Assembly (NCBI GenBank): GCA_949987565.1 | Contig: OX465107.1 | Coordinates: 4,409,212 to 4,473,211 of the forward strand | DNA length: 64,000 nucleotides | From: Luidia sarsii | Lineage: Eukaryota > Echinodermata > Asteroidea > Paxillosida > Luidiidae | Direction: 5' to 3' | Shown here: piece after piece, positions 24,981 to 36,782 of the stretch | Numbering within the stretch: the first letter of the stretch is position 1 | How the letters are laid out: the number at the start of each line of letters is the position of its first letter | Notes under the pieces: generated by a model | The model's input: the letters and a program-made list of their open reading frames with translations, nothing else | Told to the model about the DNA's origin: nothing | Databases searched by the model: none | Position numbers and translations under genes: made by a program

Positions 24981-25033
24981 CTCTTATACATTAAATGCCT
25001 TTAAATACAAACAAGACAGTTTAAAAAATAACC

Positions 25034-25112
25034 TGCACGCACCGGGGCTCGAACCTCCAATCTACTCATTGCCTGCAGCACGCCTATGTGTCTGCGCCAC
25101 GGTTCGCTCTGC
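25034..25112 (-). repeat. tRNA-like element, minus strand
   Basis: On the minus strand: 5' arm CGAACCG, box A TGGCGCAGACACATAGG, box B GGTTCGAGCCC, and 3' arm CGGTGCG (six of seven pairs with the 5' arm). The head differs from the SINE at 21701. It is probably a different tRNA pseudogene or SINE. Confidence 0.5.
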
Positions 25113-26371
25113 CTTACACTCGGTGTATGACACTCTTGTACCTTCGACAAAAATACACATACAACAAAGGAACCTTCTACACAATACAAAACATGGCAAA
25201 CTACGAACACAACAGTTAACTTCACCTCAGTTAATGCCAGGTATTTGTCTTTCAAATCGTTCGTTCTTGTATCCTGTTTCTTTTTCTATTCAGGCGTTGC
25301 ATACAATTTGTTACTTTGACAACGCTGCCATATATTTAGACAAGATACGAACACCGTTTTCGTGGCAGCACAAATGCCTTGCGGGGTTCCTCGTGACCTC
25401 GGCAAGAACGAGGAATCAACAATCACTTAATTTACATTTTCTGGTTGAACAATACAGGCATACGAACGCTCGCTTCTCTTTCATTTGTTTCATAATCCAT
25501 GCTACTTCAATCAGCCAAATTGGCCACTTATGAAACACCAGGCTCAGTCACTCGTGTTTTCATCAAACAAACAGTTCCATTTTTGGACGCTAATTTAACA
25601 CAACGGCACTGATGAACAAACATCTGATTCCTATGATATCGGGCAACAAATATATCCCATTGTAACTCCGTATAAAATGCAAATGCAGTCATTAATGCCC
25701 TACTTACACACGCGTGCGGTAACAATGCGGTACAATGCACAGTCCTCTATGCAAAGGTTTACATCACTGGGTTTAGAAACCACAGGGATTTCTTCCACAG
25801 ATCACGCGCTTCCACTGCGCGTACGGACCTATCAAATTATTGGGTTTCTCTTCAGCGCGACACGAAATATTCTCGCCAGAATCATACAGATACTTCCGAT
25901 TTCTTTGGGATTAAAATGGAGCAACACGTTGGCTTTGGTAACGAAATAGTACCGGGTACACGTGCATTGCATTTCAATACAAAACAACCACAACAGGTTA
26001 TTTCTAATAGGCCTACGCAAATAATAATATGGAACATTACGCCATCTTGTACATACACACGTTTCATTTTGTGCACCATTAAACTTGGTGTAGCCATTTA
26101 CATTCCAACATGAAAGTACATGTCTATAATCCACGACTGTGCTTTTCACCCCAGATAATGATTATTTACATTCAAGTTTATATTCAATTGCGGTTCCACT
26201 AACAATGACACGTACAAAGTATGCTTTCAATTAGGTTTTTCCATGTAACTGCCGCAACTTTCATTCAAGTGTTTAAAAAACCGTAGATAATTGTTTATTC
26301 ATGACGTCATCTAACTGATTATGCCCCATTTCTAGGTAATTTCAAGTTACACTTTTAAATAAACATTTTCC
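25113..26371. other. Unassigned sequence
   Basis: Only short ORFs (at most 154 codons) without motifs or splice support. I see no gene or recognised mobile element. Confidence 0.5.
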
Positions 26372-26969
26372 ACGTTCGCAAAGCATCATGGGTATAGATG
26401 ACAAACTCGCCGTATTTCTATCGCACAATGGCTAAACACTCAAGTTGGGGATTTGTTTATTTCTTTTTTTCACAACAATACATTGTAGATGGAGTTTATA
26501 AATAAAACTCACATAATTTGTGTCTAGATATCAGCAACAACATATAGTTTTGGTTGAAACATTAACTGGGTAGTTTCAGAGAAATCAGTGAACATTCCCT
26601 TGGTGACTGCATGGTCAACGCGGTGCGCGCATGCAGCTGGCGGGAAGTACAACCATAGATATCGGAAGAATAAAACATTCTTCCGATATCTATGAGTACG
26701 CGTGCACAGCGCGCCGCTAGCTGTATGCGCGCACCGCGTTTGCCAACCAGTCACCAACAGAATCCCCTCTAATTTCTACGAAACTACACACTCAACGTTT
26801 CAACAAACAATACATTTTATTGCTGGTATGTAGACGAAAATTCTGTGAGTTTCATTTCTGAACTCCATCTAGTGTTTGGAGAAAAGAAATGAACAAATGC
26901 TTTGCCATACACTTCTGCGATATTAATACGGCCAGTTTGTAATCTACACCCATGATGCTTTGCGAACGT
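26372..26969. mobile_element. Long inverted-repeat (foldback/MITE-like) element
   Basis: The outer ends ACGTTCGCAAAGCATCATGG (26372) and its complement (ending 26969) match, and similarity continues inward with small gaps to a 5-base loop at 26672-26676. The inner core 26600-26757 is strongest: TTGGTGACTG/CAGTCACCAA ends and a perfect ATAGATATCGGAAGAAT hairpin. No clear target duplication was found, so foldback element and local inverted duplication both remain possible. Confidence 0.65.
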
Positions 26970-27599
26970 CGATAAAGTTCATTACATTGGGAGTAATTGT
27001 TCTTAAAGTTATTGAAATAGTAAAATAATATCACCTTTGCCTTGATAAATATCAGCTTACAAATGTCGGAGTAGTTCAAATAACTTTCAATCCACTGCTT
27101 TTATGTAAACTCGGTCAATTTTATTCATACTATTGCAGTGCATCAAATCTACCACAAAATACCACGACTCACTAAGACAAATGTGTCCACAAAGTTCAGT
27201 ACAAACTTTTCCAATAGGACCTGTTCAGTTTGTCAAAAACAGACAAGCGTTGGTCATCAAAATGAGCAGTTGGGTGACATTGATCAGCAGCTGCATTTCG
27301 GCAACTAGGCCTCCAATATAATACAATAATTTCAGCCATTACTATGCTGCAAAGTGTTTACTTTGATAAGATATGAACTTCAAAGGCCATGTACTTTTAA
27401 TCAAACTGATACGGTTGTCTATCAAATTATCGGTTTTCAGTATTCTTTAATATAATCTAAATTAAATAATACATCAACACTACCGGTATGTCTTTCAGTG
27501 TTCATGACTATTTGTTTTATACCTTCAAAGTTCAGCAACACATCCGAGGTTTTGTTAGCATTAAATTTTCATTTAGAAATACTTAAATGTACACTTGTG
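26970..27599. other. A/T-rich unassigned sequence
   Basis: No convincing gene, RNA or repeat. Confidence 0.55.
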
Positions 27600-27719
27600 T
27601 GTCAACATCGGACATGGATGACAGTACAAAGGGGATAGCTGGTAGGGAAGGGTTGCATGATTCGAAAGGGATTAGGTAGTGGAAGGGGAACAACAAAAGA
27701 GGGATTATTGGTACACATG

Positions 27720-29390
27720 CAAGATGCTAATCATTCCCCTGCTGCATATTGAGGTTATGTGGTTGAGTTGTTCGAAAACGCTTCATCCACATTTTCTCCA
27801 GGCTTAAAAAGACAGCATCACTACAACGACCAAGTGATTCTATGCCCAGCACTCTCGTTTCTGATATGGAATGATTGTGGAGACAACATAAAACAGATGT
27901 GTCAAATTTACCAGTTTTGATGGTACATGGTTGTAGACTCACTTTTTAAGTGTTTCAGTTTTGACAACATACCTGTATTGAACATTACAAACTACAGGAA
28001 AAGTGTTTGTCCAAAGGGGGAACCTCTGCTTGGACAAATAAGTCACGCATGTTATGGGTGAGTCTGAAAGCCAACAATGGCATGTCTGGAATAGCACAAG
28101 CCAGATGATCTGATGTATGGAGAATGTGATGGTTCTCATTGTAATTTCCCAGAGGGGAGGCAGCCATGGATGGTATGAGGTGACTAAGGAAACCTCAGGA
28201 CTGTCCTTAAGGCCGGAGAATTTGTCTTTTAGTGCCAAACTTCCAGGAATGGAAGAGGCTTTGGCAATGGACTTGCAAGCAAGTTTCTGGCCAATACTTG
28301 TGCATGGCGGAGAAAGTCCGAGTCATTGGAACATATGCACCTCAACATGAGGGGCTAATTATATGCTGTACCAGTCTTAGTGTCTGAAGTGTCGACTTAA
28401 GGCTTGAAGATGATGAGTGTTGGTAGGCTTAGAATATAGGTCAGTAGTGAGCGAGCTGTCGTCTTTCCGGATGGTGACATCCAGAAAATGGGCCTGGTGG
28501 AGTGAGTGTTCCCATGTGAACTTAAAGGGTCTCTGCAATAGACATTTATCACATAAATCCATGCTACAGAACTGTTTTGCAATGTTGCTAACAATCAAAC
28601 TGCTTCCCACACTCATTCTGGGAGTGTATTTGCAAGTTTTCAGTTTTTATGCTAATCAATATTCATGAGCAAATTTGTGATGTCATCAGAGGATCATGCA
28701 ACAGAAACTAAATTGGTTGTGTACAAACGTTTCTCAATTATTTTTTTTCCCGCAGACCTTTCCTTAAACCTGTTGAATTATTGATAAAATGTATGCTTCA
28801 TAATCACAGTGAAGGAGTTTTCCATCAAATCTAATCCAGAGGAATTAATTTACAGTTTTAAAATTCATGAGTTTCTGTTTTCTAAACTGTGGGTTCCTGA
28901 CATGACATTTTGTTGAAAAGACGACCATTTTCTCACACCACTAAGAAAAAGAAGCTTGCCAATGTTTGCACACTTCAGATCCCTAGATGAGAGCAGAAAA
29001 TGAGCTTGACTGTGATATCTATTGCAGAGCCCCTTTAATATTTCTATGGAAAGGGTTGATCTGGTCAAAGAATGCATTCAGGCTACTACAATCCCTAGTC
29101 AAATATGTATCTCCACCAAATTCAGGGGCAGCAAGGAGCTGCACTGAGTGTGCATTCTTCAAGGTAACCCGTGAAGAGGCAAGCGATGGAAGGAGCCATG
29201 CGTGTGCCCATAACAGTGCCGTGTATTTGGAGACAGTGTTTGCCAAGAAATGAAAAATAATTCTTGGTCAAAACAAGTCTCACGAGGATGGTTATGTCAG
29301 ATATGGATTGGTGAGACAAGGGCAGAGGAGCAAGCCTGAATACATGTACCTTCTTCCTGGGGGATGTTGGTGTACAGAGAGCTCACATAT
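27720..29390 (-). pseudogene. Penelope-like element, degraded copy A (RT + GIY-YIG)
   Basis: Read on the minus strand. The 5' part has RT signatures SLYTNIPQEEG (~29385-29355), HGTVMGTRMAPSIACLF (~29220) and a broken equivalent of the catalytic block near 29100. Next come FTWEHS and HFLDVTIRKDDSSLTTDLYS (~28500), the RT tail that precedes KPT motifs in PLEs. The 3' part (28240-27735) is a linker (LPPLWEI, IPDMP) and the end of a GIY-YIG nuclease: KTGKFDT, then REKMW-like LEKMWMKRFRTTQPHNLN. Frameshifts and stops separate these pieces, and a non-PLE stretch lies at about 28600-29030. In this family RT and endonuclease are one protein, so this copy is dead. Confidence 0.75.
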
Positions 29391-29447
29391 GCATATCAAT
29401 GATATCACAAGCCATCCAGACAATCCTCAAAACCATCAAATGAAGCC

Positions 29448-29563
29448 AGCTTTGTCAGCTCCTCGCTTCTCAGGTTCTTGTAGGGACGTCAGGCCAGGCC
29501 AATGTCTGGTAGTTTGGCCACCATCATTAGGCATTTGTTGGTGACATGTCGCCTCCTGAGGGC
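29448..29563 (-). pseudogene. P module, partial copy 1
   Basis: Minus-strand block with the CTCAGGAGGnGACAT start and the TTGGCCTGGCCTGACnTCC core shared by nine copies in this window. It is shortened before the SSEELM part. Its gene is unknown. Confidence 0.45.
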
Positions 29564-29569
29564 AGAAAA

Positions 29570-29760
29570 GATCAAGCAAAAAAATACACTATCATGATAA
29601 GGCAGAGGGAGAGGTAGAGAGAAAAAGGCAGTAGCAGAGGCATAGGCAACGTCAGGGGCACAAGGCAAGAAGCAAAAAGAAAGGCAGAGTCCTTGTTGAT
29701 TTCAACAATGTAGCCCAGTGATCTTAGGAAGATTCTCAACAATTAGGAGGTCCTGAAGTT
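29570..29760. repeat. AGGCAG-rich simple sequence plus R-module remnant
   Basis: A purine-rich AGGCAG/GGAGAG tract is followed by a remnant of the R module (SLGYI-type block, CTTGTTGATTTCAACAATGT). The same order occurs in all P/R units. Confidence 0.5.
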
Positions 29761-30424
29761 TTGATCCTAGCAGGACCTTTCTTAAATGCAGAATGACAGG
29801 GACAAAACAAATAAAGGAAAGGGAGAGTAACAGGGACATGGATATAAGACAGAGGACAAAGGGAATACACAATGAACATTTAGCCCTTGAAAGAAAATTC
29901 AGCCTTTTCACCCCTATTTCATGGCACACAGTTAGCCAATAATTTTCACAGCATCTTCAGTGTTTTCACCAGTGGTCTCCAAGGGTACTCCTGGAGGTAA
30001 ATGGCCAGAGGCAGTTTCAAGTATCTGCGAGTGACAGTTACAAGGACACCATACAGGTACCTCTAAGGAGACTGGGGGCCCTACTTGTAATTGAATTAGC
30101 CAACCCTCAAAGCTGGAGCTTGCCACCCTAGATATTCAAGGTTTTTCACCATCTCTCTAGTGACCTTAAGATGTCCTTATCAGGTCAGAGAGACGATTGT
30201 TTTCACGGTGAATTCACTGTAAAATGTGCTGTGAAATCACAGTGACTTTTTAGTTTCACGGCGAAATGACATTTTCACCCCTTTTTAACGGTTTAGATGT
30301 TCATAGTGATGACTGGTAGGGTGACATCAAAGGGAAGGGGTTTGGGTAGGGGTTAGGTAATGGCAGAGTGAAAAAAAGGGACAGGGTGAGAGATAGAAGT
30401 GGGGGATTGAAAACAAAAGAGGGA
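29761..30424. other. Unassigned; one weak minus-strand ORF
   Basis: A 64-codon minus-strand ORF (30126-29932; contains VPVWCPCNCHSQILETASG) has balanced composition but no recognised domain or splice support. The rest has no identifiable gene. Confidence 0.3.
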
Positions 30425-30705
30425 TTATTGGTACACATGCATTAATCATTCCACTCCTGGATGTTCAGGCCATGTGGTTGAGTTGTCCGAAGATGCTTCA
30501 TCCGCATTTTCTCCCAACTAAAACGGACGGCACCACTATGATGACCAAGTGATTCTATGCCCAGAACACTCATATCTGATATGGAATGATTGGGGAGATT
30601 TTGAAGTGACACTCAACGTGTGTCCAATTGACCAGTTTTGATCGTAGACCTATGGCTGTAGACTCGCTTTTTGGGCGTGGTTTTAGTTTCACAAACATAT
30701 TGAAT
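30425..30705 (-). pseudogene. Penelope-like element fragment B (GIY-YIG end)
   Basis: Matches the 3' end of copies A and C (YECSGHRIT, EKMRMKHLRTTQPHG-like on the minus strand, with the GATTATTGGTACACATGC downstream sequence). Most of the PLE body is deleted, so it abuts an R module. Confidence 0.6.
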
Positions 30706-31215
30706 ATTATGAGGTACATAATGTTGGGGTGGTACATGGAACCCTATTGCCATTCTATGTGCAAGGGCAAACCCTCATTGAAAGACAATCTCACTGACTT
30801 GTATCCTCAACCAGACCTTACCAAAGACATCTTCACAGTATCCCCTATGATAGCCTCATGTCATGACTTATGAGTGTGTCTACTCTTCAATTGAATAATC
30901 TAGGCAAGTAATTACCGGATTGCCGATAGTCCTCCCTGATCCACTCCATGAAGCCCATGTCTCTCATGTCTTCTACCAGGTTCCTTGCTTCTCAAGTTCT
31001 TGTTGGGAAGTCAGGCCAGGCAATTATTGGTACCAATGTCACTTCCTGGGGGCAGGAAAAATCCAGCACAATAGTGTCATGATAAAGGCATAGGCAAAGT
31101 CAGGGGCAAAGGAGAGAAACAAAAAGAGAGGCAGAGTCAGTGGGCAGAGTCCTTGTTGGTTTTAACAATGTAGCCCAATGATCTTAGGAAGATTCTCAAA
31201 AAATTACGAGGACCT
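30706..31215 (-). pseudogene. P/R unit, copy 2 (degraded)
   Basis: From high to low coordinate on the minus strand: an R-module scrap (31215-31150), an AGGCAG-type tract, the P module (~31050-30915, ending in the GGTAATTAC border) and the MPLG-bearing R module (~30880-30720). A 7-base deletion shifts the P frame. Confidence 0.45.
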
Positions 31216-31239
31216 GAAGTTTTTATCCTACCCTTCTCA

Positions 31240-32084
31240 AATGCAGAATGACAGGGGGGGAGGAAGAGTAACATGCGGTTGAATTGCCCGCAGACGCTTC
31301 ATCCACATTTTCTCTCTACTTAAATGGACAGCATCACTACAATGACCAATGATTCTATGCCTGGAACACTCATATCTTATATGGATTGATTGGGGAGACA
31401 TTGAAGTGACACTCAACGTGTGTGTCCAATTGACCAGTTTTAATCGTAGACCTATGGCTGTAGACTCGCTTTTTGGGCGTGTTTTGAGTTTCACAAACAT
31501 ATTGAATATAACAGACTCTACAGGACATGAGCTACATAATGTTGGGGTGGTACATGTAGAGGCACGGGTCTTTGGGGTTGTGCATGAAGAATTTCCATCA
31601 AATGTTAAAGCGTGTGTTCCTGGAAACGGGTTTTGCAAACGATGAATTGCAATAATTATACACTTAAATGGACCATGTTTGATGGGAGTTTGAAGTGTCC
31701 AAAGGGGGAACCTTTGCTTGAACAAGTCATGCCAGTTACATAGGTGCCTGAAAGCCAACACTGGCATGTCTGGAATAGCATGCACTAGCCAGACAATCCA
31801 ATATATGGAGATTTTGATGGTTCTCCTTAGTAATTTTCCCGGAGGGGAGGCAGACATGGATGGTATGAGGTGACTAAGAGAACCTTAGGATTGTCCTTAG
31901 GGCCGGAGGATTTTTCTTTGAGCCAAACTTCTAGGAATGGAATGGGCTTTGGCAATGGTTTTCTTCACTTGGCAAGAGCTGAAGCCTCTTGCAACCAAGT
32001 TTCTGGCCAAAACTTGTGCACGACGGAGAAAGTCTGAGTCATTGGAGTATATATACCTCAACCTAAGGTCCTGACTATATAATA
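31240..32084 (-). pseudogene. Penelope-like element copy C/D, 3' half (linker and GIY-YIG)
   Basis: Minus strand. The linker has HAIPDMPVLAFRHLCN. A GIY-YIG nuclease follows, with CRVCYIQYVCET (the family YVGET with G changed to C), VYSHRSTIKTGQLDT, VECHFN and REKMWMKRLRAIQPH. The order and spacing match PLE endonucleases. One or two frameshifts break it. Its RT half lies at 36783-38295, separated by the hAT insertion, so the two halves were once one element. Confidence 0.75.
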
Positions 32085-32645
32085 TACCAGCAGGCCTCGA
32101 ACTTAAGCAAAAAAGGGGCAGGCCACTTTGGCCTTGCTGTCATCAAAATTACACAGGGCACCAAGGCCAACTCAAGGGGGCACCGAGGCCAACTGAATTG
32201 AGGCATCAAAAGGCCCAAATCTTTATTTTACATTTTCATACAGCCAGTGTATACACTACAGTACACATCAAATCTGTAGGTCACATGTACATGTATATAC
32301 ACCATGTCGCATTCCCTGTATAGTATTGAAACAAATACAATGTTGATACAGTAGTTTTTTTAATTGACCGCCTCAAGTTCAATTTTGTTATATTTTTTGA
32401 ATGGTAGAATAAGACAGATATTTAAGTAATACTTATTGTTGTTGTTTTTTGGTAAAAGACCAGTATCCTAACTTATTGGTGTATCCCATGCATAAAAATG
32501 TGAAAATGTTGGCTCAATCATTTATTATGTTTTGCAAGCAAATTATAAAAAAACTGTTTTGCAAAGAACAGTGTGTTTTCATAATCAGGGAAAGGTATCT
32601 GACAGGTCATCCTCACCAGGGTCATCCTTATCAGAGTCATCCTCA

Positions 32646-35600
32646 TCACTGATCAGAGTCATCATCATCAGAGTTATTAGCAATGTCCCCATCAGAGGTG
32701 TTGGAGTCTGTGGAGCCATCACTTTCAGAGATGTCAGATGTGGTGGTTGTCATTTTGTGGAGAGGTTTAGTATGTGGTCGTCTGGATCTAGTGCTACTTT
32801 GCCACCATCTGTCAACCGCTGACTCAGGAGCGAAGTCTTCTGGCTCGGGTCCCTCGGTGGAAATTCTCAGCAAGGTTTCTATGGTTTTCAGTCCAAGTGT
32901 CAGGCGCCAGTCCCCTAGAATCCTCTTAACCGCAGAGAATTGTCGTTCCACTTGTGCACTGGCTATGGGGCACACGAGGAGGATTCGAACCAAATGGAGG
33001 AAATTTGAATACTCGGCTGACTTGTACATGATCATCTTTTGCCACAGTTTATGTGCTGGAAGATGAGTGTGGTTTCTGCTGATATGTAGTTTGATCTGAG
33101 TCCATTCTGAGTGGATTTTGTTGATTTCACAACCCTGTTTGATGAGAAGTGATTGAAAATGGTCAGTGAGGATCTGAACATGATTGTTACCATACTCCAT
33201 GAGGGCTTCTTTGTCACTTCTGGAAGGGTAGTTAGTTGGGTCAAGAATATCAGCTGCAACAAAGACATCATCTTCTGCAAAGGAGCGGAGTCGTGAGTCT
33301 ACACATCTGACAACATTGGTAATGGTATCTGCAGCAAGTTTGTGGAAATCCTTGTTGTCTGGATTGGCACCTTCCTTCCTCAGTTTGTGTCCCCTGAAGT
33401 CATCCTTGCTGAGCTCTCCAATTACCTGCCGCAGCATCTTGCCTGGTTTGCTCTGCTTTTCTCTTATGGAATTCAGAGTGGCCTCTGTGCTTGCCCGAAC
33501 TTTGAAGATTGGTGTTTCATTCAACTGAAATATCAGTGACAGCTGCGCCAAATCATCAAGGATATCAGCATAAAAAGCCAAACAGAAAACAAACTTAGTT
33601 GACTTGATAATCTTCAAGTAGCCCTTCATCTTTGCTTGGTCATCAGCCTTGATGTCTGTGCGCTGACCTGATGCCATGTCTTCAAGGAGACTCACAAGGA
33701 CTGCATAGTTGTGGTCAAGAGCCTTCACTGCACTCTTCCTGTGTGCAACCCATCGTGTCCCATGACCTCTGGCAAACTTGGTAACCCGCACTCCAAGTGT
33801 TGTTCCAAGGCGTTTCAGTTCTCTCCACTTCTTGGGAGATCTCTTAAACATGTAGTAGAGATCAACCAAAACTTTGTCAATCTGGTTGAAGTATGACTTG
33901 TGGAATGCATCTTTGATTCCCAACTCCATACGATGTGGAACACAGTGAATTTTGAGCATCCATGGACATCCGTCTTCTGAACCAGTCTGTGTGAGCTTCG
34001 TAAACACGCCATTATACTGGCCGGTGTTGATAGATGCTCCATCAGCGGCTGCTGCAACTAATGAATCCTCAGGTTTCAATCCATGTTCCTGGCATTTCTT
34101 GATGATGGACTTGTAAATCGCTTCAGCATGGCTGTTGTCAGGTTCCGTAATTCCCAATAATTTCATCTCCGGTAAGCCATTGTTAAGAACTTTAACTGTG
34201 ACAATTTCTTTCTCTGAAAATGCTTTATCAGCGCTACCATCAAACAGAAGTGAAAAGTAGAGCGGTCCCTTGTCTTGGCCCAGGATGTCTGCGTCCAAGT
34301 GGTCGACCATGTTCTCACCAATTGTGTCGATGAAGCTTCTACAAGCTTTGTCATTGATGTATGTCTTGCCAAGAAGCACTCCATGCTTCTTTTCCATGTT
34401 GACTAATGTTGTATAGGTTGTGAAGGGAAGCTCACGTTTTGCCACTGTGTATGCAATGTCAAACAATTTACACATCTTTGTCTTTGTTGATTCATCTATG
34501 GTTGCAAGGCGCTCCTTGACTGTCATTTTGTTCTGCTTCATAGCTTCATACTCCATTTCCTCGCATCTTGAGTGAAGCTGTGACCACTGATGCCCCATTG
34601 CCGTATCTTTCTTCACATTCTGCGTTCCAGCTACAAAGGCGTCAACTTCACACAGCTGTTTCTGACCGGGATTTGCATGCACATCTGCAGATTTTGAATG
34701 CTTTCTGCAAAAGGCACACCAAACCTTTTGGACAAAGCCATTATCTTCTTCAAAAGCAAGCCATTTGAACTTCCAGCCTTTCACAGTGTCGCATCTCGTT
34801 TTCCTCCCCTTCACCTTATTTGATGCTGTCACTGGAGTACTAAGGATGCTACTTCCGCTAGGCTGATCATCCACAACCTCATCAGTGTCTCCTTTATTGG
34901 CAGCAGGTGGCAGTGGTACTTGCTTGGCTGGTACGTCTGCACCAAAACTCGCCAATTTTCTTAAGGAAATAAGAAAATACATGTACAAGACAGATATCAT
35001 TTTGAAGGAGAATTTTTTTTAATAAGTCACTTCCTGAGCATTCCCTTGAAGAATCTGTCTAGTAATTAATGATTAGACAAATGAATGCAAGGGTCTTAAA
35101 GAGATTACTTTAGAATGATATTAAGTTTCTTTAAAATGTCCATTCAGTTGAATTTAATATGATAGAGGGACTTTTGAAAACCTTGACTTTAACATACTTT
35201 TCGATGTTTTATTTTTTCTTTGGATTGACTTTGATTTTTTTTAACTACTATGGAAAACCAGCAACCATAGCTTTGATGCACACCGCTATCAATTATATAC
35301 TACCCTATTGGTTAACAATAATGATCCAACCGACTTCGCCGTATTTTCTTATGTGTTTTATTATTTTATCGGTACACCGGTTTTGGACAACCGGAACCGG
35401 GTCCCGATCGGGACGGTCGGGAACCGGTGTGACCGACCGAACCGACTCAGCCTTAATTTAATATGATTATATATATATAATTATGTGATAGCCTACCCTC
35501 AGAAATGTATCAAAGTCTTATTCAAACCCCCTGATTATAATGTACAGTTAGTATGGCTATTTCAATAGATCTAGTTTAAAATCATTTTAATTTTATTGTT

Positions 35601-35736
35601 TCATTACATCACCTACAGTCCTAACATCTGATTCCTACCTTTTCTTTGAAAACAGGTCATCAAGTTTCTGGCATTTCGAGCCCTCTTTCAGAAAGGCATC
35701 TTGTTTGCGTTTTTTTAGGCGCTCAAGAGAAGGCAT
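32646..35736 (-). CDS. hAT-family transposase (ZNF862-like), two exons
   Basis: The transposase of hAT-1, a nuclear DDE-type recombinase expected to bind the element ends and cut and paste it. Exon 1 (35736-35639) encodes MPSLERLKKRKQDAFLKEG and onward. It ends AG before GTAGGA, and exon 2 (34959-32646) follows a TTTCCTTAAG acceptor. The phase joins exactly (AG|A, Arg33), giving about 803 residues. Visible features: a zinc-finger-like region with Cys114-x2-Cys117 and His156/His162 (WCAFC ... MGHQWSQLH); a candidate catalytic Asp in LLFDGSADKAF (~273) and another in AAADGASINTG (~339); the hAT CxxH signature HCVPHRMEL (~372-375); a C-terminal dimerisation block CPIASAQVERQFSAVKR with a candidate catalytic Glu (~704); and an acidic tail. 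It has no internal stop. An exon-2-only ORF starting at 35000 is less likely, because it would read intron sequence. Resemblance to ZNF862/C17orf113-type hAT proteins is from memory. Confidence 0.85.
35350..35460. repeat. CCGG-rich palindromic patch in the hAT-1 intron/flank
   Basis: Dense ACCGG, GGAACCGG and CCCGATCGGGACGG motifs within A/T-rich sequence. It lies in the minus-strand side of the transposase intron. Function unknown. Confidence 0.35.
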
Positions 35737-36004
35737 GATTAGACAATGAATTTGACGTAGCGCGCACGTGAATGGTCAACGGTGAAAACTTTTTCATTCA
35801 AAAAGTTAAGCGCTGGTATCCAAGTTATCCAACTCATTGTTCTGATTTAGAATCACGAAACTGGTAACCGCGGTACCTTGTTGCACACTTTCGGCCGGCT
35901 GGCTGCCTGCATGTTCGGAGTAGCCTTTAGTCAAGGCGCATGTTGCTACCCGGGCCCAAAACAGGCAAGCGCTTGCACCGTGACTACGCGAGTGGAGCAC
36001 ATGA

Positions 36005-36130
36005 CTTCGCTCGTGTACGTACATGTACTGTACAGTACTGTACATGTACTGTACAGTACTGTACATGTTCTGTACATGTACATGTACATGTACAGTACTC
36101 ACTGTACATGTACATGTACATGTACATGCT
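36005..36130. repeat. TACATG/TACAGT palindromic microsatellite in hAT-1
   Basis: A run of alternating GTACATGTAC and GTACAGTACTGTAC, self-complementary throughout, about 300 bases upstream of the transposase start on the minus strand. Possibly part of its promoter or a replication-slippage product. Confidence 0.6.
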
Positions 36131-36782
36131 ACAGGAGCTGTCTGTTTTTCGTGCCAACAACCGGGGCGTATTATTAAGTCCGGGTAGCCATGTGCGCCTT
36201 GAATAAAGGCTACGGTCAGAGCCGGTCCAACCTCGTTCCTATTGGTTTCGATCTCGCGGCCGGCAACGCCACGCCGTACATATCCGGTCCATGTACATGT
36301 ATGTGGGTGTTTAGGGCCGAGGAGCTGGGATCGAGAAAGGCTGCCGCGCGCCACAGCCACATGCGTACATGTACTGTTCACGTACAGTGTACACCGTACA
36401 ATACCGTGCAATACCGTACATACACACACCACATGTAGTGTTGTACATGTTACAACACACACACTTGTACACTGTACACGGGTTCGTGCGTGCGTACAGT
36501 ATAAATTAACGACGAATGATAAACAGACCATGTCCATGGCGCACCATGAAAATACTGTCTTTTTCGCTGCGACTTTTTGGAATAATGTTTGTGTGCACGG
36601 ATTTTCCACACAATGTCCGTGATGTACAATTGTCATGGTAGGATGTAGAGGTAAATAAAAAAGGGCACGCTGGCCAAGTTGGCCGCGACAAGTGTATTTT
36701 TTGAAGGGGCATCGCGGCCAAGTTGGAAGGGCACGCGGCCATTGGCCGCGGTGGCCGCGGTAAAGATCGAGGCCTGTACCAG

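Larger units (their letters stand above)
32091..36776 (-). mobile_element. Complete hAT element (hAT-1), 4,686 bp
   Basis: The termini CAGGCCTCGA and TCGAGGCCTG are exact inverted repeats. The element is flanked by the direct repeat TACCAG (32085-32090 and 36777-36782). The empty site is seen in a sibling PLE at ~42110 (TATACCAGTGTTACGG), confirming a clean insertion. Subterminal regions hold many GGCCAA/GGCCGCG motifs at both ends. It carries an intact two-exon transposase on the minus strand. A 6-base duplication is shorter than the usual 8 of hAT elements, but shorter ones are known in hAT subfamilies. Confidence 0.85.

Noticed and set aside
34163..34768. Short ORFs inside the transposase exon in other frames
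   Set aside because: Shadows of the hAT transposase frame.
35806..36636. 276-codon minus-strand ORF in hAT-1 upstream region
   Set aside because: It spans the GTACAT palindromes and gives Cys/Thr/His/Val repeats. No domain, and it lies in the likely promoter side of the transposase.
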